From: Heracleum sosnowskyi
Lineage: Eukaryota; Streptophyta; Magnoliopsida; Apiales; Apiaceae
Direction of reading: 5' to 3'
NCBI GenBank assembly: GCA_030848705.1
Contig: CM061245.1
Location: forward strand, 40,304,711-40,368,710
Length of the DNA: 64,000 nucleotides
The notes beneath the pieces were generated by a model. It saw only the letters and a list, made by a program, of their open reading frames with translations. It did no database searches and was not told the DNA's origin. Both the position numbers and the translations under genes were made by a program. Positions 55,725-64,000 of the stretch are shown piece by piece (within the stretch, counting starts at the first letter, position 1; each line of letters begins with the position of its first letter).

Positions 55725-56606
55725 GAGCATCTCCAACCCGGTCCAACTGTTAGCTATATTAGCCCACCCGGCATGAACAATTATCAATTTGGCTATCCTC
55801 TAAAATTTTTATCCGCTCCAACGCTGCTCTCATGTTAGCCAAAAATATAGCTATCTAAGATTGATCCTCTATATCTGTTGATTCTATATCCATCCTCTAA
55901 ATCCATCCACTTCATCTCCCGCTGGTTCTTCTTTTTCTCCCGCTATTTCATTTTCCTCTCGTGCAAAATGTATGTTTCATCTAATCATTTAATTGTTTCT
56001 TCAATTGGGATTATTGAATTCTTATGTATTCAACTGGCGCTATTAATTGTTTGTTTCAAAATCTTGTATCACTGGTATAACATTACATATATATAATTAG
56101 GTATTTGGTTATTAGAAATTGGGGGAATTTTCTTGTAATTTTTCAATTCTCAACATCTTGTGTTCTTTTTACAGAAAATGGAAGGCTCATATACATCTTT
56201 ACTCAATGATGGTTCGTTTGAATTCGAAGAATTGGTATTTTCACAACCACTCCCTCAGTCCCAAACCCAACCCCAACAAGAACAAACATAACCCCAACAA
56301 GAAGCTGCAAAATCGAAAAAGGGAAAGAGATCGAAGAATTTCTTAATTGAAGAAGATATGTTGTTAATTTCTGCTTGGTTAGATATTAGCATGGATCCGA
56401 TACAAGGTAAAAATCAAACACATACGTGTTATTGGGATAGGATATGGAAAATTTTTAATGAAAATAAAGGAGGTCTTGCAAGTGATCGAACGACAAATTC
56501 GTTGTGTAACCGCTGGTGCACAATCAACGAAAAAGTGGCAAAATTTATTGGTTTATGCAATCAAGTTTTTTCAAAAAATCAAAGTGGATTAACCGAGCAA
56601 AATAAG

Positions 56607-57292
56607 GTACTAGTTGTTTAATTTAGTTTATGTTTTACTTTAATTTGGAACATATTAGATACTTTGTTTTATGCGGAGTTTAACTCAAATGTGATTGCGA
56701 ATTGGTAGTTCTTGTGTGAATTTGTTATGTTTTTGGGATTGGTACTTCTATTTTGGGGTTGTCATGTGTAATTTAATTTTTTTGTAATTAAATACTAGAT
56801 AAATAAAAAAAAAGTAAATGGTGTATAGTTTTGATGATCAGGCTAAATGATAGCATATGTAGACTGCTTCGAGATTGTTTTTCTAAGTGTGGTATCTTTC
56901 GTGTTGGTCATGTCGGATATGGTTTCTGATGACCTTGACCTATCTATGAAAGGGTTTGGTGCTCAAAAACATAATATAGCCATTTCTTGTGCAGTTTTAT
57001 AATGTCTAGTAGTCGTCTGGTGCAAAGTGCTTTTGATCTGGAGTCTGGTGCAAATTTACTTTTTTTAAGATAAAGTCTGAGGCCCCATAGTTGAGACCAG
57101 GCTCTATATTGTCGGGCTAGCTAAGACAGAGGGTAAAGGCAAGACCCTGAACCCTACTATCCACTACACACTTATTTATAGCTTCCCCTTCAACTTTTTA
57201 TTGCGCGGCTTAGTAAACATACCATTCCCTGATTGTACAATAATAATAATAATAATAAACCCTCCCCTGATTGTCATTTCAAGGTGTCTAAA
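56607..57292 (+). other. ORF1 intron, 5' part
   Basis: No coding sequence. A (TAA)n run at 57239-57258 and a repeated CCCTGATTGT (57226-57235 and 57264-57273) flank it just before the inserted ORF, possibly the edge of an insertion. Confidence 0.4.
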
Positions 57293-57820
57293 ATGAGAGT
57301 TTTTATGTTTCCAGTGTTTTACTTATCATTAGCTGTCTGTTTCTTTCTGTTGTCTAAATGGGCTACTCAAAACTTTGTGAACTTTAATGATCCATGTAAG
57401 CCTTTAGATGTGTTCATCACATTGCTTCTTGCTGCTCATGTCTTGGTTTTCGTACAAGTTTTGCCTCGTAAACATGCCATTACTAATTTCTTCACCAATC
57501 TTCATGCTATGGGGGACAATTGGGTCTTTAGTTTTTGTATTATGGTTCCAGGAGCTATGGCTGAAGAGCTTGTGACAGACTATCCTGAGAGAATTGAAAC
57601 TTGGATTTTTTTTAGTTTCTTCCTCGCTCTCGTGTGCTTCGTAGTCTTGCACGCTACTCCTGAGGTTTCGTGTAGTTTATGTCGTACATTGCATATGACA
57701 ACGTTTGGTATATTCGTTATATATTTGTTGAGGGTTGCTTTTCTGTCTGGCTTTGCTGCTGGTGTGGCTTGCTTTGTTAGCTATATGGTTGTGGTTACTG
57801 GATTTGAGGGAGCTGCTTAA
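57293..57820 (+). CDS. Uncharacterised multi-pass membrane protein inside the Harbinger ORF1 intron
   Basis: 175 residues, fully open in a region where the neighbouring transposon genes are full of stops. ATG at 57293 chosen because it directly begins a hydrophobic segment; the frame extends upstream only through a (TAA)n-derived Asn run. Likely membrane segments: about 2-22 (FMFPVFYLSLAVCFFLL), 40-60 (VFITLLLAAHVLVFVQVL), 75-93, 103-125 (IFFSFFLALVCFVVLHA) and 132-168 (FGIFVIYLLRVAF, then GVACFVSYMVVV). I do not recognise the family. Without introns it could be a captured gene or retrocopy. No poly(A) tail is evident downstream. Confidence 0.6.
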   Translation: MRVFMFPVFYLSLAVCFFLLSKWATQNFVNFNDPCKPLDVFITLLLAAHVLVFVQVLPRKHAITNFFTNLHAMGDNWVFSFCIMVPGAMAEELVTDYPERIETWIFFSFFLALVCFVVLHATPEVSCSLCRTLHMTTFGIFVIYLLRVAFLSGFAAGVACFVSYMVVVTGFEGAA

Positions 57821-58542
57821 GATGTTCGTGTTTGTTGATTTTTGAAGTTGTCTTGACGAGGATATTTCTTTTGGTTGCTGACTTTTTTATATTACCAACT
57901 ATGTTATTCTAACTAGCGCTACTAATTTATTATTGAGTTCTTAACAAAAGAAGATACCTATAGATTAGGACTTTGAATCTGGAACTTTAATTAAGTTATA
58001 CTCGTTTTTCTCAAGAATGAATGCATTGTCGAGCCTTTAGTCCAAGAGTTGGGGCTGATTATTTAAGTTTTTTACAGGTAGAAGGAGAAGTACTGCTTCA
58101 CCTTACAAACATGTCACCGAATGCTATAATCTTTCATTCGAAATAAGCTGCTTTAGAAGAACTACTAGCATACGAAAATCTGGCACCTTAAAACTTTTGT
58201 ATCTTCATTTTAAGCATCATAGGATTTGTGATGAATGTAATTTCAGAGAATACCAAATGTCAAATGATGCACTTCGTCTAAATTATAGGCTTCACTTCTG
58301 TGTTCTAGATTTCATCACTGTGAAACTTGTTTGTAGTTATTCGGATTAGTTCTATATATACTGCAAAACTATTTTTAATATATTTGTAAATTTGATAATC
58401 CTTCTCTCTGACTTTCCCTGGCCTTTCACTTGTCAATTCTATATCATGTTGTTTGTAGTTAAACTGTTTGTGGTTCCCTGGCAGAGGGGTTAATTTGTAA
58501 GTAGCAGACCCCTGGCTTATTGCAAATCTGTTAACATTGCAG
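57821..58542 (+). other. ORF1 intron, 3' part
   Basis: Non-coding AT-rich DNA ending in a pyrimidine-poor but acceptable acceptor (TTAACATTGCAG). Nothing else supported. Confidence 0.4.
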
Positions 58543-59094
58543 ATTGATGAAGCATTAGAGCTGTACGAGAGTGTGATGAACGAGAAATTTTTGTTCATGC
58601 GTCACTGGAATGCATTGCGATTTGCAACAAAGTTTCAAGCTGGTTTGGACAAGAAAACCAAGGCAGCTAAGGACAAAGATGCTTCTTCACAATCTGTTGA
58701 CAATCAAATTCCGACCAGCCTAGAATCTGATGAACGGATGGAACGTCCAATTGGAAGGAAAGCTACAAAGAAGTTAAAAAGAGTAGGAAATGAAGCAACG
58801 GATGAGGAAAGCCTGGAACTTCTTAAAGCAATGCAGAAAGATGCATTGGCTATTGCTTCCTCAAGAAGTGAATCAGTTAACATGAGCTTGTAATTGCAAA
58901 AGGAAATGATGCAGTTACAAAAAGAGGAGTTGCAGCTCCGCTTAGCAAAGGAGGAGAGGGAAAGGCATAAGGAGGAGCAGGAAAGGCAGGTTTACGAAGC
59001 TTCTATCATGGCAATGGACACTAGTAAGATGCTACCGGATCAAGCGAAATATTATGATGTTCTCAAAGCTAGAATCATGCAAAACATGTTATAA

Positions 59095-59382
59095 TTTCTT
59101 ATGTGTACTCTAATTTGCAACTATTATGTATAAGACTTTTAGTTTGCTATATTGTGAAGTTTATGATATTTAATTTTATCATTTTAATTTGCTTCTTATC
59201 GTTTTAAAGTAAATTACATAACAATTATGAATGCAAATAAATAACAAACCGTAAACATTACTTAACAAATATGAATGAAAATTACATAACAAATTGAGTG
59301 AAAACTACATAAAAAATTACATCACACATACGAAAAGAAATTACATAGCAAATATGAAAGATTATTACATAAAAACAAACAT
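59095..59382. other. Intergenic stretch between the convergent Harbinger genes
   Basis: AT-rich with several ATTACATAACAAATATGAA-type tandem variants (59214-59370). No gene. Confidence 0.5.
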
Positions 59383-60676
59383 TTAATTCATGTCACCACC
59401 ATGAATCTGCCAAAGATGCTCCACGAGATCATTTTGCAACTGAAAATGAGCTTGTTTATCTCGAATTCGTTGGTGCACTTGTATGAATTCCCTAAGCGTA
59501 TTTGGATGATTATGAATTGGAGTAACAATTGGTATTTCAACATCTGTATAAAAGTGTTCTTCTTCCATATGTAATTCCCTTTCATCTTCGATGATCATGT
59601 TGTGCAAAATTATGCACGCTGTCATTATATATTTCATTGTGTCCACATCCCAAAATCATGATAGTCCACGAATCATTGCAAACCGAGATTGCAAAACTCC
59701 AAATGCTTGTTCAACATCTTTTCTTACAGATTCTTGTGCATTTGAAAAATACTTTTTTTTGTTACCTTGAGGTTTTGAAATAGTTTTGACAAATGTTGGC
59801 CAAGAAGGATATATACCATCATCAAGATAATATCCCATGTTATATTCATGTCCGTTGATGGTATACCCCACTTCTGGTCCACGACCTTGCCAAATCTTCA
59901 AATAGATGAGATCGATCTAATACATTAATATCATTTAGCGATCCCGATAATCCAAAAAAAGAATGCCAAATCCATAAATCTTTTGAAGCTATTGCTTCTA
60001 ATATAATAGTTGGTTCATGAACATGACCGGTGTACATACATTGCCAAGCAGTTGGACAATTTTTCCACTTCCAGTGCATAAAGTCGATACTACCCAACAT
60101 TCCAGGAAAGCCTCGTCGTTCGTTTTCTGTTAATAATCTAGACACATCTTCATCATTTGGTCTTCTCAAATATTCAGCTCCAAAAACTTCAACGATTGAT
60201 TTAACAAATCTTTTTAGACTCTCTATTGTGGTGCTCTCACCAATTTGAATGTAATCATCAACAACATCGGTTGCCGTTCCGTATGCAAGCATCCTAAGTG
60301 CGTCTATCACTTTCTGGAGTGATGATAATCCACGAACTCCCACAACATCAATTCATCGAGTAAAATAATTGTCATGAACTGTAACTGCTTCTTTAATTCG
60401 TAAAAACAATGATCTATGCATCCCAAATCTTTGACGAAACTATGTTTCTGTGTATGTAGGTGTATCAGAAAAATAATCACGATATAGTCTATCATGACCT
60501 TCTTCTCTATCGCGATCAATAACGTGATGATTTATTACGGAACCACCATGATAAGAGATAGAATTCGCGCTTTGTCGCTGATGATGAAGGTAAGCAACAC
60601 TTATTCTCATTCTTGCTTCATTCTCTTCTTCTTCCGCCTGCATAATATCAAGAATCATTCGTGTGGTGTTGTCCAT
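59383..60676 (-). pseudogene. Harbinger DDE transposase, broken
   Basis: The PIF/Harbinger transposase cuts and pastes the element. Read on minus from MDNTTRMILDIM (60676). Conserved blocks: RGLSSLQKVIDALRMLAYG, ESLKRFVKSIVEVFGAEYLR, GFPGMLGSIDFMHWKWKNCP (first catalytic Asp), LNDINVLDRS (second-Asp region), YYLDDGIYPSWPTFVK, then VEQAFGVLQSRFAMI with the catalytic Glu region and TACIILHNMIIEDER. Breaks: TAG at 60440-60442, TGA at 60353-60355, a frameshift near 59890 and TGA at 59656-59658. Otherwise nearly full length, so it was lost by point mutations rather than deletion. Confidence 0.92.
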
Positions 60677-61010
60677 TACAAATGAATAGTTTAGAAGTAC
60701 GAGAGGATTTAAGATTGTTTGGAGTTTGTGGTTTGTTCGGCTCTCAGTTTTGCTATTTATATATAACATCTGAAATATGACCGTTAAAAATATAGTTGTT
60801 GGTATTATAGTCGTTGGAAAAATAGCGGTTGGAAATAGAGCCGTTGGAAATATAGTCGTTGAAATATAGTCATTTAAATTTGAAAATAATGATAAAGTAC
60901 AAATTTTAAATTATAGCTAACCCCATTGGAGCACAACCCCTTACAGGTTCAGCAAATTTTAGCCAACAATTATTATATATTATTTTAGCTAACCAATTTA
61001 GCTACTACCC
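60677..61010. other. Harbinger right subterminal region
   Basis: No gene. Six or so short GTTGGAAATATAGTCG / GCCGTTGGAAATAT repeats (60780-60880) precede the TIR and are likely transposase or ORF1 binding sites. Confidence 0.5.
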
Positions 61011-61022
61011 TTGGAGATGCTC

Positions 61023-61560
61023 CGAGGGCTGTTGATTTGAAAATAAAATCATGGGCTGGAAGATCTTAACAAAGAGGGGCAACTGCCCTTAAGACACTTC
61101 CTTCTCTCTGTTGCCTCATTTTATTTCCTGAGTTTTTTATTTCCTTGTTTTTTTTACCCTAAGCCTGGTTTTGTACTGTATGATTTTTTTGGTTTACCTT
61201 TTTGCCCTTATGATTAATAACTGTAAATTTAAGAAATATTGTTGGTGAATTTTTATTTTTCCAAAATATGTTGATATTTTTCTAGTAGTGCTGGTAGAGG
61301 CTTTGAGCGTGGTGTGGGCGGGAGAAGAGACATGCGTGGTTTTGGTATTTTCCTTGTCCTCTTTTAACATTTAATATAATAATTTTCCTTGTCCATTAAC
61401 ATTTAATGGAAGAGACCGAGCTGAGACTGAACCATTCTTTCTCCGGTCGGAGTGTAAAAAAGGACTGTTTGGTGGAAATTTATGTCTTTGGTGGACTCCG
61501 TTTCCGATTTGTGGAAGGCTTCCGGGTGATTTTAGAAGAAATTGTTTTTTTTGTATCCAT
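61023..61560. other. Host-like DNA right of the Harbinger element
   Basis: No gene. A near-perfect short direct repeat of TTTTCCTTGTCC followed by TTAACATTTAAT occurs at about 61349-61373 and 61382-61408. The part after about 61440 may be more of the LINE but is not readable as such. Confidence 0.35.
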
Positions 61561-62056
61561 ACTAAGGTGACAGTAGACGCTGCTATTTTTACAGATAGGA
61601 AGGAGTTTGGTTTTGGTCTGGTTGCTCGGAACTCAGAAGGAACACTGTTAAAAGCCAAGTCGATAGTTAATCATGGGGAAGTCTCGCCAGAATTGACTGA
61701 AGCTATGGCGATTAAGGAAGCCCTTAGCTAGATTGACACAATGGATTGGCCGGAAGTGATAATAGAATCGAACTTTTTGGTGATCATCCAAGCTATCAGA
61801 AGTAAAGTGAAGATGAGGTCTCGTCTGGGAGTGATCATTGAAGATTGCAGGTGCTTTCTACAGAATTCAAACAAAATTTCTTTGTATTTTATTAAACGGT
61901 CTGCTAATATGGTAGCTCATACTCTTGCTAGAGCTTCATATAATTACCCAGATTGTAGCTTCGATAGGTAGTCTGTACCTAATGAGGTTAGAAATTGTAT
62001 TGTGACTGATTTGAAGAATTAATAAAATTTCCTTGCTTTTCGTCAAAAAAAAATAA
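61561..62056 (+). pseudogene. LINE (L1-type) 3' fragment: RNase H domain and poly(A) tail
   Basis: The frame reads VTVDAAIFTDRKEFGFGLVA, SPELTEAMAIKEAL, EVIIESNFLVIIQAIRS and KRSANMVAHTLARAS. These are the RNase H signature blocks (D...E...D...H/N-VAHxLA) at the C-terminus of plant L1 elements and related host genes. A TAG at 61729-61731 replaces a conserved Trp. The frame ends at TAG 61969, and a few more in-frame codons run to TAA before AATAAAATTTCC and an A-rich tail (62045-62060). The tail supports a 5'-truncated LINE copy rather than a host gene. Confidence 0.75.
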
Positions 62057-62202
62057 AAAAATATTGGAGTTACATATGCAAGAATGACAAGTTCATATAT
62101 TCATAACTTTTTGCTAAAATTCTTGTTAATTTTGATTTATTTTACATTATACGCTTTCTTCATCCATGGATGATATTTATCTCTCTCAAATTCTACCACC
62201 AG
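62057..62202. other. Short intergenic stretch before element E
   Basis: AT-rich, nothing recognisable. Confidence 0.4.
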
Positions 62203-63247
62203 TGTTATTTTCATAGTTAGACATGACTTTATATGCTTAATTTTATTAAGTATGAACATACCGTCACAGTCAGAGTATGTCTATGTAACCGTTTTTGTTT
62301 GCTGCAAATAAAGATTGTAAGTACATCTTGATAGAAGTTCATTAGTTTGTTCAAGCCTCAAGAAGTGCTCAAGATGGACATCAAGAATAAATACTACTGT
62401 CACAGCATTGACAGTATGGTTGCATGAAGACAACATGTTGCAAGTCACGACAGTACATTCACTCTGACAGCAACATTGGCGGAAGCCCTCTGACAGCAAC
62501 TTTATCTTAGCCTGACAGCAAGCTTGGAAATCCTGATGGCACCTTCTGCGGGGATTTCTTACTGTCACCAAAAGCACACTTCTGTGATAGCAAGCTTAGC
62601 CATCAGGATACTATCATGAAGGGATATCATTTGTATTGGTAATCAATCCAGTCAAACTCGTGACACTTTAGATGTTCAAGAAACAGGCGTGTTGCAGAAT
62701 CCCAACACTGCAACAGGTATGCAAGACTACGACTGAAGCTCGAGGAGATCACATGATAAAGCTCACCAATTCCAGTGTATGACAAATCTACATCTACTGA
62801 ATTGTGTTAGCTTAATATGGAAAGTTTCTAGATTGCTTTGTAATGTATTGATAAGCTGTTTGTATAGCAATTTAGGAAAGATTCACGGGTAGGCAATTTG
62901 TAAGAAGCTGCCACTTGAAAATGACAGCAGCTTCACTAGACCCGTGTTGATAGTGATAGGTTTAGCTTTACAAAAACTATCTATCATTATACTCTTTGTA
63001 ACAACCACGTGAGATCAATCTCTCGAGAAACCGAAGCTCAAGAAAACATACATTTTCTTGAGGTTGTAGCAACCCATTGCAAAATAAATAAAACATTTAT
63101 TTTGTGAGAATTGTTCGCGTGTCTACTTGTGTTTGAAATCGTTAAACTGATAATCTTTAATCTTGGTTTTAGTTGTTGAAACGTAGATTGAGTTTTATCA
63201 GTATTGCATTTAACCCCCCCCCCTTCTGCAATAGTCAAGGACCAACA
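62203..63247 (+). repeat. Element E 5' LTR
   Basis: Matches the C LTR from TATGCTTAATTTTA (about 62230) to the end AGGACCAACA, with scattered changes. The first 25-30 bases differ (TGTTATTTTCATAG instead of TGTTAGGATTTATGG, and a short deletion), so the exact start is uncertain. The CTGTCA/TGACAG cluster is retained. Confidence 0.85.
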
Positions 63248-63249
63248 AC

Positions 63250-63261
63250 TGGTATCAGAGC
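63250..63261 (+). other. Element E primer-binding site
   Basis: TGGTATCAGAGC, canonical, two bases after the LTR. Confidence 0.9.
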
Positions 63262-63288
63262 AGACAGATTGTTCATAAATCTGAGATC

Positions 63289-64000
63289 ATGACAAGTATG
63301 CAGAAGTCAAGTAGCATAAAGATTCCAGCTTTTGATAAGGAGAACTACAATGTATGGAAAAGAAAAATCATGTTGTTTATCAAAGCTGCGAATCCATTAT
63401 ACTTGGGTATCCTCCAGAATGGTCCCTTCGTGCCACGTAAAGAAATTGAAGCCTCAATAGTGGATGGTGTTCTTGTTCCAGCGTATTGGGTCAACAAATT
63501 ACCTTCAGAGTTTCTGGAGCCAGAAAAGGAGAAGGTAGCCTTGGACGATTACTTGCAACTCATCTTACTGGACGCTCTCACTTTGGACAAAGCCATGTGT
63601 GGGAATGTCATTGGGTGCTCATCAGCCAAGGATATGTGGAATAAGATCGAGCTGCTGTGTGAAGGAAGTGAAGAAGTGAAAGACAACCAGAGACAAATCC
63701 TTATCTCACAGTATGAAGCCTTCATGGCAAAGTCAAGAGAAGACCTAACAACTATGTTTGAAAGGTTTAGCAAACTTATGACTGAGCTACAGATTCATGG
63801 CAAGTACTACGATATGAAGGAATTGAATGTCAAGTTTTTGCTCACACTTCCTGAGCATCTTGAGCACAAAGTCACTGCCATAAGAGAAGGAAGAAATCTA
63901 AACAATATTTCTCTTGAAACTCTATATGGTGTGCTTAAGTCATATGAGCTTGAGTTTTTCCAAAAAAGAGCTATTCTAGCTGGATCCAAAGGAAAGATGG
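63289..64000 (+). CDS. gag: Element E gag, 5' part, open to the window edge
   Basis: 237 codons without a stop, starting MTSMQKSSSIKIPAF at the same distance from the primer site as in C. It includes WKRKIMLFIKAANP, the QILISQYEAF block, LYGVLKSYELEFFQKRA and the start of the linker before the CCHC knuckle, which lies outside the window. Only a few residues differ from C (for example a Leu where C has Pro in the VKFxLTLPEHLEH block). Confidence 0.92.
   Translation, partial: MTSMQKSSSIKIPAFDKENYNVWKRKIMLFIKAANPLYLGILQNGPFVPRKEIEASIVDGVLVPAYWVNKLPSEFLEPEKEKVALDDYLQLILLDALTLDKAMCGNVIGCSSAKDMWNKIELLCEGSEEVKDNQRQILISQYEAFMAKSREDLTTMFERFSKLMTELQIHGKYYDMKELNVKFLLTLPEHLEHKVTAIREGRNLNNISLETLYGVLKSYELEFFQKRAILAGSKGKM

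Larger units (their letters stand above)
56178..59094 (+). pseudogene. Harbinger ORF1 (Myb/SANT-like DNA-binding protein), two exons, two in-frame stops
   Basis: ORF1 proteins of PIF/Harbinger elements bind DNA and help import the transposase. Exon 1 is 56178-56606 (MEGSYTSLL start, donor AATAAG/GTACTA). Exon 2 is 58543-59094 (acceptor ACATTGCAG). Exon 1 has the Myb/SANT-like block: NFLIEEDMLLISAWLDIS, YWDRIWKIFNENKG, NSLCNRWCTINEKVAKF. Exon 2 has the NAM-associated C-terminal type region: ALELYESVMNEKF, MERPIGRKATKK and a QKEELQLRLAKEERERHKEEQ coiled coil. In-frame TAA at 56289-56291 and at 58891-58893. Many genomes label such proteins glutathione S-transferase T3-like, which is misleading. 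Confidence 0.85.
55725..61022. mobile_element. PIF/Harbinger DNA transposon, inactive, carrying an extra ORF
   Basis: Ends GAGCATCTCCAA (55725-55736) and TTGGAGATGCTC (61011-61022), the familiar Harbinger/Tourist terminus. The left flank TAA fits the TWA target preference; the right flank is CGA, so the duplication is mutated or absent. The two standard genes converge: a Myb/SANT-like ORF1 on plus and a DDE transposase on minus. Both carry stops. An intact membrane-protein frame lies in the ORF1 intron. Confidence 0.85.
62203..64000 (+). mobile_element. Element E: second copy of the C family, 5' end only
   Basis: LTR, primer site and first 237 codons of gag are closely related to element C. 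The rest is beyond the right edge of the window. Confidence 0.92.

Noticed and set aside
56358..56621. Glutathione S-transferase-like gene
   Set aside because: Proteins with this Myb/SANT block are often labelled so in databases, but there is no GST fold here. It is exon 1 of Harbinger ORF1.
61741..61971. Host gene with RNase H domain
   Set aside because: The frame continues upstream across a TAG, lacks a start, and is followed by AATAAA and an A-rich tail, which fits a 5'-truncated LINE better.

Overview
The window is plant nuclear DNA, almost certainly from a eudicot with a large, repeat-rich genome. Nearly all of it is transposable elements, mostly Ty1/copia elements of the SIRE (Sirevirus) lineage, inserted into and around one recognisable intact host gene, an SKP1-like gene. 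I cannot name the species.

Layout. 1-6782: minus-strand end of a long-LTR retroelement (4.8 kb LTR, tRNA-iMet primer site, no recognisable gag in the visible interior). 6783-6988: start of a minus-strand copia LTR (element D) which that element interrupted. D had itself landed in the 5' LTR of element A. 6989-20666: element A, a decayed SIRE element (gag, pol and ORF3 all broken, about 1.06 kb of pol lost, a solo LTR inside ORF3). 20667-22158: Helitron-type 3' terminus, AT-rich inverted repeats and the SKP1 promoter. 22159-22617: SKP1-like gene. 22983-36040: element B, a complete SIRE element with equal-length LTRs differing by one base, TGACA target duplication and open gag, pol and ORF3. 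36085-55052: a CACTA transposon with terminal inverted repeats and subterminal TTGCAT repeats, split by element C (37900-52406, SIRE, ATAAG duplication). 55725-61022: a PIF/Harbinger element with broken Myb-like ORF1 and broken DDE transposase, and an intact membrane-protein reading frame in the ORF1 intron. 61561-62056: LINE RNase H tail with poly(A). 62203-64000: 5' LTR and start of gag of element E, a close relative of C.

How the parts work together. Each SIRE element encodes Gag (CCHC nucleocapsid plus a long C-terminal extension), Pol (protease, integrase, reverse transcriptase, RNase H) and a large third ORF between pol and the 3' LTR. ORF3 has a folded N-terminal part, a Ser/Pro-rich and coiled-coil middle and a helical C-terminal part. 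I see no signal peptide or membrane segment in it, so it is not an obvious envelope.

The most interesting pattern is that each family has its own short motif, clustered both in its LTRs and in the pol-ORF3 spacer just upstream of ORF3: ATCGCGAAGTC in A, GATAGTCAT in B, CTGTCA in C. In A and B a TATA box and a CT-rich leader follow. This suggests that ORF3 has its own promoter sharing family-specific control sites with the LTR, perhaps bound by an element-encoded protein. That last step is inference.
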